A stretch of DNA of 64,000 bases from Kitasatospora azatica KCTC 9699. GTDB lineage: Bacteria > Actinomycetota > Actinomycetes > Streptomycetales > Streptomycetaceae. Below, in pieces: positions 1 through 7,912 of this stretch. Below the pieces are notes generated by a model. It had not been told where the DNA came from, searched no databases, and worked only from the letters and a program-made list of their open reading frames with translations. Both the position numbers and the translations under genes were made by a program. Where the stretch lies: positions 3,410,001 through 3,474,000 of the forward strand of contig NZ_JQMO01000003.1 in assembly GCF_000744785.1 (NCBI RefSeq). The letters are read 5' to 3'. The stretch's first letter is position 1. Each line of letters opens with the position of its first letter.

Positions 1-333
1 CAGGTCCTTGGCGCCGCCGCCGTCGCTCAGCGCGCCGGTCGCGGCGGTGCTGCTGACGTGCGGCACGCCGTTGTCCGGCTCCAGCGCGACCGCGTTGTTC
101 AGGGGGTCGGCGGCGGACTGCGCGAACGGGTCGAGCCGCAGGTCCTTGGCCGGGCCCAGGACGTAGCCGGTGGTGCCGTTCAGTGCGCCCAGCGCCGGTC
201 CGACCTGGGTCGGCTGCAGTGCGGTGGTCGGAAGCTTGGGCGCGGCGGCCGCAGCGGCACCGGCGGCCGCGGGGGTGAGCAGCAGCGCCGTACCGAGCGC
301 GGCCAGCGCGCCGGTGGTGGGGGAGAGGGGCAA
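1..333 (-). CDS. Small secreted protein, C-terminus outside window
   Basis: The reading frame runs off the left edge; 111 codons are visible. It starts at TTG 333, preceded by AAAGGA six bases upstream. The N-terminus is a typical Sec signal: a hydrophobic Ala/Leu stretch (residues about 7-30) ending in an Ala-rich cleavage region. The mature part seen so far is low in charge and rich in Gly, Ala, Pro and Asp, with no recognised domain. It lies downstream of the chaplin at 421-696 on the same strand, but a strong hairpin at 366-398 separates them, so it is probably its own unit. Function unknown; secretion is the only supported statement. Confidence 0.6.
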   Translation of the reverse strand, partial: MPLSPTTGALAALGTALLLTPAAAGAAAAAAPKLPTTALQPTQVGPALGALNGTTGYVLGPAKDLRLDPFAQSAADPLNNAVALEPDNGVPHVSSTAATGALSDGGGAKDL

Positions 334-365
334 CGGAGGTCCTTTCGACGGTGCTTCACACGGCA

Positions 366-398
366 CTGCCCCCCGGACCAGGGAAGTCCGGGGGGCAG
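366..398 (-). terminator. Hairpin between chaplin and secreted-protein gene
   Basis: A perfect 13-bp inverted repeat (366-378 and 386-398) with a 7-nt loop lies just after the chaplin stop on the minus strand. The stem is almost pure G/C. There is no U-tract, which is usual for Streptomyces terminators. Confidence 0.65.
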
Positions 399-420
399 CG
401 GCTCACGAGACTTCGGCTGC

Positions 421-696
421 TCAGCAGTCGTCGTCGTCGTGGTGGTGCTTCTCGGCCTCGGCGTTGATGCAGGTGTTGCCGAAGGCCGGGTTCAGGGCGC
501 CGATCACGTTGACCGTGTTGCCGCAGAGGTTGACCGGGATGTGGATCGGCAGCTGGATCTCGTTGCCGGAGGCCACACCGGGGGAGCCGGCGGCAACGCC
601 CTCCGCGCCGGAGCTGGCCGCGGCGGCGCCGGCGCCACCGAGCACCAGGCCGAGGGCGGCGGTGGAGAGTACGGCGAGCTTCTTCGCGTTCTGCAT
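421..696 (-). CDS. Short chaplin with His/Asp-rich C-terminal tail
   Basis: A 91-residue protein: Sec signal peptide (residues about 1-28, ending in AAAAS) followed by one chaplin domain with the family landmarks SPGVASGN, the hydrophobic PIHIPVN strand, the Cys pair in LCGNTVNVIG and FGNTC, and ALNPAFGN. Short chaplins are secreted surfactant proteins that assemble into amyloid fibrils at the air-water interface and make aerial hyphae hydrophobic (established for S. coelicolor). The oddity is the C-terminus. After the usual end it adds EAEKHHHDDDDC, which brings three His, four Asp and a third cysteine. Start ATG 696 has AGGAG nine bases upstream. It is followed on the same strand by a terminator. 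Confidence 0.92.
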   Translation of the reverse strand: MQNAKKLAVLSTAALGLVLGGAGAAAASSGAEGVAAGSPGVASGNEIQLPIHIPVNLCGNTVNVIGALNPAFGNTCINAEAEKHHHDDDDC

Positions 697-723
697 GATT
701 GGGATCTCCTAAGTGCTTCTGGC

Positions 724-966
724 TCAGCCGTTGTTGACGCAGGTGTTGCCGAACGCCGGGTTCAGCAGACCGATCACGTTGACGGTGTTGCCGCAGAGGT
801 TGATCGGGACGTGCACCGGAACCTGAACCAGGTTGCCGGAGAGCACGCCGGGGGAGTGCGCCGCGACGCCCTCCGCGCCCGAGCTGGCGGCGGCCGCACC
901 GGCGCCACCGAGCAGCAGGCCGGCGGCCGCAGCGGAGAGGACGAGAGACTTCGAGAACTTGCGCAT
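724..966 (-). CDS. Short chaplin
   Basis: An 80-residue protein with a Sec signal (about 28 residues) and one complete chaplin domain: SPGVLSGN, VPVHVPIN, the Cys pair in LCGNTVNVIG and FGNTC, ending in VNNG. This is the ordinary short-chaplin form with two cysteines, expected to form one disulfide. The ATG at 966 lies just after GGAGG in the leader. It is transcribed in the same direction as the chaplin at 421-696, 27 nt upstream of that start, so the two are probably cotranscribed. It diverges from a third chaplin at 1291. Confidence 0.93.
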   Translation of the reverse strand: MRKFSKSLVLSAAAAGLLLGGAGAAAASSGAEGVAAHSPGVLSGNLVQVPVHVPINLCGNTVNVIGLLNPAFGNTCVNNG

Positions 967-1290
967 GGTGGTTAATCCTCCGTTGATTTCCCGGGCGGGT
1001 TCTCCTCCCGGGGCACCGAGCGAAACAGGAATAACGGCCGGAAGGTTCCGGCCGGCCACCGGAAATCACTCAGGCGGACCTGTTGCCGAAGCCGGCTTCG
1101 GTTTCTTGCTTCGGGGACTACAACGACGGTCGGGCGAGCGCGAAACGGGTGCCGCGCATTGTCACCCGATCGCCTGACCCGGTGGCTGCGTTCGTACGAA
1201 CGGGTGATTCCTGGCGCGGGCCCGCAACTCACGGGCAAGGGGGTCGTTCCTGCTCATGCACGCATCGTGCTCAGCAACAAGGAGACTCAT
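967..1290. promoter_or_regulatory. Divergent chaplin control region with three palindromes
   Basis: This 324-nt gap between divergent chaplin genes holds no convincing gene. It contains three palindromes: 1036-1053 (8-bp arms GGCCGGAA/TTCCGGCC, 2-nt centre), 1086-1101 (perfect 16 bp, CCGAAGCCGGCTTCGG) and 1189-1202 (perfect 14 bp, CGTTCGTACGAACG). They are candidate operators for developmental regulators; which protein binds is not known from the sequence. A CGTTGA hexamer near 985 resembles the reported BldN -10 element, but no matching -35 was found at the proper spacing. Confidence 0.5.
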
Positions 1291-1530
1291 ATGAGCGTCA
1301 AGAAGGCTGCCGCTGTCGGCGCCGCCGTGGTTGGCATCGTGGCCGCGGGAGCCGGGACCGCCATGGCCAGCTCGGGTGCCGAGGGTGCCGCGGTCGGCTC
1401 CCCGGGCGTGCTGTCCGGCAACCTGGTCCAGGTGCCGATCCACATCCCGGTGAACGCTTGCGGCAACAGCGTCGACGTGATCGGCCTGCTGAACCCGTCG
1501 TTCGGCAACACCTGCATCAACGAAGGCTGA
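1291..1530 (+). CDS. Short chaplin (ChpH-like)
   Basis: A 79-residue protein with a Sec signal (about 1-27, ending TAMAS) and one chaplin domain: SPGVLSGN, VPIHIPVN, ACGNSVDVIG and FGNTC, ending in INEG. Two cysteines are present, as in ChpH-type short chaplins; orthology to a particular S. coelicolor chaplin cannot be settled by eye. Start ATG 1291 follows AAGGAG. It is monocistronic: a stem-loop follows at 1543-1593. Confidence 0.92.
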   Translation: MSVKKAAAVGAAVVGIVAAGAGTAMASSGAEGAAVGSPGVLSGNLVQVPIHIPVNACGNSVDVIGLLNPSFGNTCINEG

Positions 1531-1542
1531 TCCAGCCCGCAG

Positions 1543-1600
1543 CGAAGCCGCTGTCCGGCGTCTCCCCTCCTGAGGCGCCGGGCGGCGGCTTCGGCGTTTT
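1543..1600 (+). terminator. Intrinsic terminator of the + strand chaplin
   Basis: An 18-bp stem (1543-1560 with 1576-1593, two G-U pairs) with a 15-nt loop ends close to a TTTT run at 1597-1600. Confidence 0.75.
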
Positions 1601-1660
1601 CCAGGGGGCCTGATGCCCCAGCAAGACATGAGGGTGGCTCAGTTTTCTCTGTCCCAAGCC

Positions 1661-1689
1661 TTGTTGTGTTACTTGTCAGTACCTACGAT
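1661..1689 (+). promoter_or_regulatory. Probable sigma70-type promoter of the SGNH hydrolase gene
   Basis: TTGTTG (1661-1666) and TACGAT (1684-1689) are separated by exactly 17 nt and lie about 49 nt upstream of the GTG start at 1738. This fits a housekeeping (HrdB-type) promoter. It is a motif prediction only. Confidence 0.5.
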
Positions 1690-1737
1690 GTGAACCCGCT
1701 CACAGCACCACTCCGCCACCCCACCAAGGAGTCATGC

Positions 1738-3381
1738 GTGATCAGGAGACTCACCTCGGGCCCACCAACCGTGCTGCTGGCCGTGGCCGGCCTGGTCGCC
1801 ACCCTCGGCCTGGCCGCCGGCGCCCCGCAGGTGCACGCCGCCACCACCAGCACCCGGGCCGACCTGCCCGCCGCGATCGTCTCGCTCGGCGACAGCGCGA
1901 TCTCCGGCGAGGGTGCCGGCACCGACACCAGCGACGGCTACTTCGCCGGCACCGACGGACCGACCAACTACTGCCACCGGCATCCGCAGTCGGAGATCTT
2001 CGACACCGGCCTGTCCGGACTGACCCCCGTCGACCTGGCCTGCTCGGGCGCCCAGACCGGCGACCTGACCAGCGACCCGACCCTGGCGCAGGTCACCGGC
2101 GGCGGCAGCGGCGACTTCGGTGAGCCCAAGCAGGACGTCCAACTCGCCCAGACCGCGGCCAAGTACAACGTCAAGATGGTCGTCGTCACGATCGGCGCCA
2201 ACGACGACTTCGACTTCAGCGGAATCATGGAGAGCTGCCTCGCGCAGTACTTCCCGATCCCCAAGTCCCAGGGCTGCCGCGACACCATCGGCAGCGCCGC
2301 CATCACTCAACGGGCCGCCAAGGTGATCCCCAAGGTGACCGCGGCGATCACCGACATCCGTCAGACCATGCGGGCGGCCGGCTACGCGGACGGCGACTAC
2401 CAGCTGGTCTACCAGTCGTACTTCACCCCGATCACCCCCGACATCCGCAGCAACGCGTACGTCGACAAGATCGCCCAGGGCTGCCCCGCCTTCCCGGAGG
2501 ACCTCGCCTGGGGCCACAACTGGGTGGTGCCCACCTTCGACAACGCCCTGCGCCAGGCCGCCGAGGCGGTGCCCGGAGTGCGCTTCCTGGACCAGCGCCG
2601 GGTCTCCTACGGCCACGAGGTCTGCGCCGCGTGGAGCAGCTCGCCGTACGAGTACACCAACGGCGACGTGATCGACCTGTCGGAGAACACCCGCAACGGG
2701 TGCGACTACCCGATCGGCATCCTCTCGCTCTGCGAGAACGAGATCCGCCAGTCCTACCACCTGCGGGTGGCCGGCTACCGGGGCGAGGGCGCCTGCCTCG
2801 GCTCCTTCTACCGCGCCCCCGCCCAGCAGGAGGCCTACTGCACCCTCAACCAGGGCGACGGCACCTCGATCCAGCCGTTGACGCCCGGTCAGCCCTTCGC
2901 CGACGCCCCCGAGGACGGCGCCTGGTACCAGCTGACCAATGCCGCCAACGGCCAAGTGCTCGACCTGGCCGGCGGTGGCACCTACGGCGACAGCAGCAAG
3001 GGCCGCCTCGCCATCACCTATCCGGCGAGCGGCAGCCTCAACCAGTCCTTCGTCCTCGAGGCCAAGCCCGGCGGCAGCTTCGAGCTCGACTTCAGCGGCA
3101 ACCGCACCATGTGCCTCGACGCCACCGGCGCCGTCACCACCCCCGGCACCCGCCTCGAACAGTGGGGCTGCAACGGCGGCGCCAACCAGCACTGGCTCGT
3201 CTCCCCCTCAGCCAACGGCACCTACAAGCTCGCCGACTCCCAGTCCCCGGGCATGGTGGCCACCCTGAGCGCTGATCACGACGCCCAGTCCAACCCCGTC
3301 GTCGAACTCGCCCCCGACACCGGCTCAGCGGCCCAGCAGTGGCAGCTGACCAAGCTCGGCATCGTCTACCTGCACGGCTGA
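1738..3381 (+). CDS. Secreted SGNH/GDSL esterase with C-terminal ricin-type lectin domain
   Basis: A 547-residue protein. GTG 1738 is chosen because AAGGAG lies directly upstream and it gives a clean signal peptide (about 1-34, ending VHA). The SGNH hydrolase domain (about 42-360) shows block I SLGDSAISGEG with nucleophile Ser near 53, and an oxyanion block with GANDD. The C-terminal 140 residues form a beta-trefoil lectin with three QxW/QxF-type motifs (NQSF, NQHW, AQQW). Predicted role: extracellular ester hydrolysis, with the lectin binding a polysaccharide. Substrate is not predictable. Its own promoter precedes it, so it is probably a single-gene unit. Confidence 0.88.
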   Translation: MIRRLTSGPPTVLLAVAGLVATLGLAAGAPQVHAATTSTRADLPAAIVSLGDSAISGEGAGTDTSDGYFAGTDGPTNYCHRHPQSEIFDTGLSGLTPVDLACSGAQTGDLTSDPTLAQVTGGGSGDFGEPKQDVQLAQTAAKYNVKMVVVTIGANDDFDFSGIMESCLAQYFPIPKSQGCRDTIGSAAITQRAAKVIPKVTAAITDIRQTMRAAGYADGDYQLVYQSYFTPITPDIRSNAYVDKIAQGCPAFPEDLAWGHNWVVPTFDNALRQAAEAVPGVRFLDQRRVSYGHEVCAAWSSSPYEYTNGDVIDLSENTRNGCDYPIGILSLCENEIRQSYHLRVAGYRGEGACLGSFYRAPAQQEAYCTLNQGDGTSIQPLTPGQPFADAPEDGAWYQLTNAANGQVLDLAGGGTYGDSSKGRLAITYPASGSLNQSFVLEAKPGGSFELDFSGNRTMCLDATGAVTTPGTRLEQWGCNGGANQHWLVSPSANGTYKLADSQSPGMVATLSADHDAQSNPVVELAPDTGSAAQQWQLTKLGIVYLHG

Positions 3382-3692
3382 CCAGACCGTCGGGGGGTGG
3401 AGAGCCGGCCCGTCCGGCCCTCCACCCCCCCGACGCGTCCAGGGTCTTCCCGCGGACGGGCCTGTGGTCCGGGCCACTGGGGGCTCGGAATGTGACGGTC
3501 TGCGGTGGTGGCCGTGCAGGGCGTTGACCGATCGGCCGGGAATCCGGGTGGCCTCGGTCACAACGGGCCGCAGGCGGGTGGGGCGGTTTGCCGAGTTTTC
3601 GGTGGTTTCCGCCGGTTTCCCGGGCCGAGTTTCCGCGGGTAACGCCCGCTGGCCTGCGCCGATCCCAAAATGGTTGATAACGGGCAGCCGGT

Positions 3693-3851
3693 TGCCTAAC
3701 TTCGATCTCAGCGCAGCAAGCGCAACCCGGGACCACCCGAACACCCCACCGCGGCTCACGCGGTGCGGCACCACGGGGGGCCGGGACGGAGCGGGACGTC
3801 CCCTACGTCACCGTCCGTCCGCAGGACGCGGCCAGCGAACCAGCCAAGGCA
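3693..3851 (+). promoter_or_regulatory. Probable c-di-AMP (ydaO-type) riboswitch in the rpfA-like leader
   Basis: The long leader (gene-free 3382-3901) holds elements in the order of the ydaO motif. A P1-like pairing joins TGCCT (3693-3697) to AGGCA (3847-3851). AACCCGGGACC (3724-3734) resembles the conserved AACCGGGGGACC block. CAGCGAACC (3833-3841) resembles CAGCUAACC next to P1. An internal hairpin ACCGCG/CGCGGT is at 3748-3764. S. coelicolor rpfA is known to be controlled by such a riboswitch, which agrees with the downstream gene. The match is by eye and imperfect; no other gene is seen in this gap. Confidence 0.5.
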
Positions 3852-3901
3852 TCCGCCTCTGGTTCCGTGCGCCCACCGGGACCTTGTCGAGAGGGATCAC
3901 T

Positions 3902-4678
3902 TTGACTTTCCGTAACGAGAACACCGCCACCGCCACCGCCACCACCACCCCGAAGAAGCGCAACCGGGTCCGGATGGCCGTCATGGGCGGCGCGATGCTC
4001 GCCCTTCCGGTGGCGGGCCTCGTCGCGGCCAACACGGCCTCCGCCGCCCCCACCTCCACCTGGGACGCGGTCGCCCAGTGCGAGAGCACCGGCAACTGGA
4101 GCATCAACAGCGGCAACGGCTTCTACGGCGGCCTGCAGTTCACCTCCTCCACCTGGGCGGCCTACGGCGGCACCCAGTACGCGGCCAGCGCGGACCAGGC
4201 CACCAAGGACCAGCAGATCGCGATCGCCGAGAAGGTCCTCGCCGACCAGGGCCCCGGCGCCTGGCCGGTCTGCTCCGTCAAGGCGGGCCTGACCGCCGGC
4301 GGCGCCCCGGCCGCGGTCGACACCTCGTCCTCGACCACCACCGGCTCCACCACCGCCACCAAGCAGAGCGCCCCGGTCCAGCAGGCCACCCCCAAGGCCG
4401 CCACCCCGGCGCAGCAGCCGACCGCCCCCAAGGTCGCCGTGAAGCCGGCCGTGAAGCCGGCCGAGAAGCCGGTCGTCGCGAAGGCCGCCGACAAGCCCGC
4501 CGCGCCGACCAGCACCAAGCCCACCACCGGCGCCACCTACACCGTCAAGAGCGGTGACACCCTGAGCGCCATCGCCGCCGCCCACGGCACCAACTGGCAG
4601 AGCCTGTACCAGCACAACGCGCAGGTCGTCGGCGCCAACGCCGACCTGATCCTGCCCGGCCAGGTCCTCAGCATCTGA
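3902..4678 (+). CDS. rpfA: Resuscitation-promoting factor with LysM domain (RpfA-like)
   Basis: A 258-residue secreted cell-wall hydrolase. TTG 3902 is chosen because GAGAGGG precedes it and it gives a basic N-region (KKRNR) plus a hydrophobic signal ending ASA near residue 48. The Rpf/transglycosylase-like domain (about 50-125) starts STWDAVAQCESTGNW with the catalytic Glu near 61. An Ala/Pro/Lys-rich linker follows (about 135-205), then one LysM domain (about 207-256, YTVKSGDTLSAIAAAHG) for peptidoglycan binding. Rpf proteins cleave peptidoglycan and promote spore germination and exit from dormancy. It sits behind a probable c-di-AMP riboswitch and ends at a strong terminator. Confidence 0.9.
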   Translation: MTFRNENTATATATTTPKKRNRVRMAVMGGAMLALPVAGLVAANTASAAPTSTWDAVAQCESTGNWSINSGNGFYGGLQFTSSTWAAYGGTQYAASADQATKDQQIAIAEKVLADQGPGAWPVCSVKAGLTAGGAPAAVDTSSSTTTGSTTATKQSAPVQQATPKAATPAQQPTAPKVAVKPAVKPAEKPVVAKAADKPAAPTSTKPTTGATYTVKSGDTLSAIAAAHGTNWQSLYQHNAQVVGANADLILPGQVLSI

Positions 4679-4700
4679 GGCAGCTGAGCCACAGCACCAA

Positions 4701-4744
4701 ACCCGGCGCCCCCTTCCCACTGCCATGGGAAGGGGGCGCCGGGT
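4701..4744 (+). terminator. Strong hairpin terminator after the Rpf gene
   Basis: A perfect 19-bp inverted repeat (4701-4719 and 4726-4744) with a 6-nt loop, 22 nt after the stop codon. Confidence 0.85.
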
Positions 4745-4910
4745 CTTCGGCATACCCGTGCTGGATTCCCTTGCTGACGGGGCATCGGCGCCGGGTGGCC
4801 ACCCGTCAGAAACCGACGAACGCGCCCACACAGTTGACATGCCGGCCGTCCCCGATCACGGGGGCGAGCTGTCGGGGTGACCGGTCCTCAGGAAGCGGCG
4901 AGCCTGCGGC

Positions 4911-5393
4911 TCAGGGCCACACCAGGCAGTACAGCTGGTGCCCCGCGTCGTGCAGGCGGTTCGCGAAGTCCTGCCACTCGTGCAGCATGCTGTAGATCAC
5001 GAACGCATCCCGCGGCCCTCGCCGGTCCGGGACGGTGGACCAGATGAACGCTGCGGCGCCCAGCTCGGTCTCGTCGGCCTTGCGGAGTGGTTCGACGACG
5101 GTGTGGGGGAGTTGGACGACGGCGTAGTCGGGGTGCAGGACGACCAGTTCGAGTGGGGGGACCTGGTGGAGGGGGACGCCCTGGATGCCGGTGAGGACCA
5201 TGGCGCTCATGGTCTCCGGCTTGATCTTGGTGGAGAGGTGGCCGTTGGGGGAGCCGCTGGTCTCCATGAGGTCGCCGAGGCGGCCGAGCGAGCCGAGCTC
5301 GCCGGCGTCCAGGCCCAGGCCCCCGGGGCCGAGGGCGGTGGGGACTCTGGCGGCGGTCGCGCGGTCGGGTGCGCCGAAGTACTTGTACGTCAC
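4911..5393 (-). CDS. Conserved-type hypothetical protein, 160 aa
   Basis: The start is placed at GTG 5393 (MTYKYFGAPD...), with GAAGGA a short distance upstream; a longer open frame upstream lacks a ribosome site. It is soluble, without signal peptide or membrane segment, and mixed alpha/beta in composition. It ends WQDFANRLHDAGHQLY. I do not recognise the family. It diverges from hemL; the long gap between them carries inverted repeats. Confidence 0.6.
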   Translation of the reverse strand: MTYKYFGAPDRATAARVPTALGPGGLGLDAGELGSLGRLGDLMETSGSPNGHLSTKIKPETMSAMVLTGIQGVPLHQVPPLELVVLHPDYAVVQLPHTVVEPLRKADETELGAAAFIWSTVPDRRGPRDAFVIYSMLHEWQDFANRLHDAGHQLYCLVWP

Positions 5394-5779
5394 CCCCACG
5401 CGTCCTTCACCCCGCTCTCCCCTTCCCGCGCGAGCGGCCTTGTGGCCGGCCCCCGTGGACTCCTCGAAGCCGTCCTGCTCCTCGGACACTCGGACCATCC
5501 TCACCGGAATTCGCCGGAATCGACAGACCCCCGGACCATCGGTGTCCCGCCGATGGTCCCATTTTCCCGTTATGTCACGCTTGTACGCCCAGCATTCGGC
5601 CAGGTTCGACCAAATCGCGTCAGATCGACCTCGCACCGGGGCGCGCGGTCGCGCTCTCCAGTGTGCGGGATGAACGGAGCGGTGGCCGCACACGGATCAT
5701 CGTTCCAGATGATCGGCCTCGACATGCAGAGGTAAAGGACACGATTTGAGACCGGAGCTGTTTGAGAGGATGGGTTCTC
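5394..5779. promoter_or_regulatory. Divergent region upstream of hemL with two perfect inverted repeats
   Basis: No gene is supported in this 386-nt gap. It contains a 10-bp inverted repeat GGACCATCGG/CCGATGGTCC at 5533-5559 (7-nt spacer) and a 7-bp repeat GATCATC-N6-GATGATC at 5695-5714. The second lies about 65 nt upstream of the hemL start and is the better operator candidate. CCGGAAT also occurs twice near 5507-5522. The regulator is unknown. Confidence 0.4.
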
Positions 5780-7102
5780 GTGAGCTACCCGTATGAAGCA
5801 CCCCAGTCCCAGTCGCTCTTCGAGCGCGCCTCGGTCGTCACCCCCGGCGGGGTGAACTCCCCGGTGCGCGCCTTCCGCGCGGTCGGCGGCACCCCGCGCT
5901 TCATGGTCTCCGGCAGCGGCCCCTACCTGACCGACGCCGACGGCCGCGAGTACGTCGACCTGGTCTGCTCCTGGGGCCCGATGATCCTCGGCCACGCGCA
6001 CCCGGCGTTGCTGGAGGCCGTGCAGCAGGCCGTGGTCCGCGGCACCTCGTTCGGCACGCCCGGTCAGGGCGAGGTGGAACTGGCCGAGGAGATCGTCGCC
6101 CGGGTGGCTCCGGTCGAGCAGGTCCGCCTGGTGTCCAGCGGCACCGAGGCGACCATGTCCGCGATCCGACTGGCCCGCGGCTTCACCGGTCGCGCCAAGA
6201 TCGTCAAGTTCGCGGGCTGCTACCACGGTCACGTGGACGCGCTGCTGGCCGCCGCCGGTTCCGGGCTCGCCACCTTCGCGCTGCCGGACACCCCCGGCGT
6301 CACCGGCGCCCAGGCCGGCGACACCATCGTGCTGCCCTACAACGACCTGGCCGCCGTCGAGGAGGCGTTCAAGCTGCACCCCGGCGAGATCGCCGCGGTG
6401 ATCACCGAGGCCTCCCCGGGCAACATGGGCGTGGTCCCGCCGCTGCCGGGCTTCAACGGCGGGCTGGCCAAGCTCTGCCGGGAGAACGGCGCGCTCTTCA
6501 TCTCCGACGAGGTGATGACCGGCTTCCGGGTGTCGAAGTCCGGCTGGTACGGACTGGAGGCGGCCCACGAGGGCTGGGCCCCGGACCTGCTCACCTTCGG
6601 CAAGGTGATGGGCGGCGGCTTCCCGGCCGCGGCCTTCGGCGGTCGCGCCGACGTGATGGCCCACCTGGCCCCGGCCGGCCCGGTCTACCAGGCCGGCACC
6701 CTGTCCGGGAACCCGATCGCCACCGCCGCCGGCCTGGCCCAGCTGCGGGGCTGCACCGACGAGGTGTACGCGACCGTGGACCGGGTGGCGGCCCAGGTCT
6801 CCGGCCTGGTCACCGAGGCGCTGGCCAAGGAGGGCGTGGCGCACCGTCTGCAGCGGGCGGGCAACATGTTCTCGGTCTTCTTCACCGAGGACGAGGTCAC
6901 CGACTACGCCTCGGCGAAGCGCCAGGAGGCCTTCCGGTTCACCGACTTCTTCCACAGCCTGCTGGCCGACGGGGTCTACCTGCCGCCGTCCGCCTTCGAG
7001 TCCTGGTTCGTCTCGGCCGCGCACGACGAGCGCGCGATCGAGAAGATCGCCGCCGCCCTGCCGGCCGCCGCCCAGGCCGCCGCCCGCGCCACCGCCAACT
7101 GA
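5780..7102 (+). CDS. hemL: Glutamate-1-semialdehyde 2,1-aminomutase
   Basis: A 440-residue PLP enzyme of the class-III aminotransferase fold that isomerises glutamate-1-semialdehyde to 5-aminolevulinate, the committed C5-route precursor of heme. The protein opens SLFERASVVTPGGVNSPVRAF, the HemL hallmark. It has SSGTEATMSAIRLARG (PLP phosphate site), ISDEVMTGFR and the PLP-lysine motif LTFGKVMGGGFP. GTG 5780 is preferred because GAGAGG stands 9-10 nt before it. The phosphoglycerate-mutase-like gene follows 11 nt later, probably in the same transcript. Placement next to the cytochrome c assembly genes fits heme supply. Confidence 0.96.
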   Translation: MSYPYEAPQSQSLFERASVVTPGGVNSPVRAFRAVGGTPRFMVSGSGPYLTDADGREYVDLVCSWGPMILGHAHPALLEAVQQAVVRGTSFGTPGQGEVELAEEIVARVAPVEQVRLVSSGTEATMSAIRLARGFTGRAKIVKFAGCYHGHVDALLAAAGSGLATFALPDTPGVTGAQAGDTIVLPYNDLAAVEEAFKLHPGEIAAVITEASPGNMGVVPPLPGFNGGLAKLCRENGALFISDEVMTGFRVSKSGWYGLEAAHEGWAPDLLTFGKVMGGGFPAAAFGGRADVMAHLAPAGPVYQAGTLSGNPIATAAGLAQLRGCTDEVYATVDRVAAQVSGLVTEALAKEGVAHRLQRAGNMFSVFFTEDEVTDYASAKRQEAFRFTDFFHSLLADGVYLPPSAFESWFVSAAHDERAIEKIAAALPAAAQAAARATAN

Positions 7103-7113
7103 GAGGCCGTCAG

Positions 7114-7791
7114 ATGACCGAGATCACGGTGGTGCACCTGATGCGGCACGGCGAGGTGCACAACCCCGAGGGCGTGCTCTACGGCCGGCTGCCGGACTAC
7201 CACCTGTCCGAGCTGGGCCGGCAGATGGCCGACCGGGTCGCCGAGCACCTGGCCGACCGCGACATCACCTATGTGGTGGCCTCCCCGCTGGAGCGCGCCC
7301 AGGAGACCGCCGCGCCGATCGGCAAGGTGCACGGCCTGGACATCGCCGCGGACGAGCGGCTGATCGAGGCGGAGAACATCTTCGAGGGCAAGACCTTCGG
7401 GGTGGGCGACGGCTCGCTGAGGAACCCGGCCTACTGGAAGTACCTGACCAACCCGTTCCGCCCGTCCTGGGGCGAGCCGTACATCGAGCAGGCGGTGCGG
7501 ATGATGGGCGCGCTGGCCGCCGCCCGGGACGCCGCGCGCGGGCACGAGGCGGTGGCGGTCAGCCACCAGCTGCCGATCTGGACCGCCCGCTCCTTCGCCG
7601 AGAAGCGGCGCCTCTGGCACGACCCGCGCAAGCGGCAGTGCTCGCTGGCCTCGCTGACCAGCTTCACCTACGAGGGCGACAAGCTGGTGTCGATCGGCTA
7701 CCGGGAGCCGGCCCGCGACCTGCTCCCGGCCCACCTGGTCGGCAAGGGCAAGAAGGGCGACAAGCCGGTCGGCAAAAGCTTCGGGGCCTAA
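7114..7791 (+). CDS. Histidine phosphatase family protein (phosphoglycerate-mutase-like)
   Basis: A 225-residue protein with the phosphohistidine motif VVHLMRHGEVHNPEG at the N-terminus (catalytic His near residue 12), a second conserved Arg region (SPLERAQETA) and the late VSHQLPIW histidine. These mark the histidine-phosphatase superfamily. True cofactor-dependent mutase activity is unlikely to be the role; substrate unknown. It lies 11 nt after hemL and before the cytochrome c assembly operon. The C-terminus is Lys/Gly rich. Confidence 0.88.
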   Translation: MTEITVVHLMRHGEVHNPEGVLYGRLPDYHLSELGRQMADRVAEHLADRDITYVVASPLERAQETAAPIGKVHGLDIAADERLIEAENIFEGKTFGVGDGSLRNPAYWKYLTNPFRPSWGEPYIEQAVRMMGALAAARDAARGHEAVAVSHQLPIWTARSFAEKRRLWHDPRKRQCSLASLTSFTYEGDKLVSIGYREPARDLLPAHLVGKGKKGDKPVGKSFGA

Positions 7792-7809
7792 CCGTCGAAG
7801 CCGCTTAAG

Positions 7810-7829
7810 GGATCTTGCTCACAAGATCC
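7810..7829. other. Inverted repeat before the cytochrome c assembly operon
   Basis: A perfect 8-bp repeat GGATCTTG/CAAGATCC with a 4-nt loop (CTCA), lying 18 nt after the phosphatase stop and about 84 nt before the resA-like start. It could be a weak terminator or an operator; the sequence does not decide. Confidence 0.4.
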
Positions 7830-7912
7830 TTATGGTCCCAGGCCAGTGGGGGTCCGGCACGCAAACGCGGACCCCCCTCAAGGGCGTGGAAGTCCCATGC
7901 GAAACTTTTCAC

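Noticed and set aside
981..990. BldN-type promoter for a chaplin gene
   Set aside because: A CGTTGA hexamer is present but without a CGTAAC-like -35 at 16-17 nt and in an unsuitable position.
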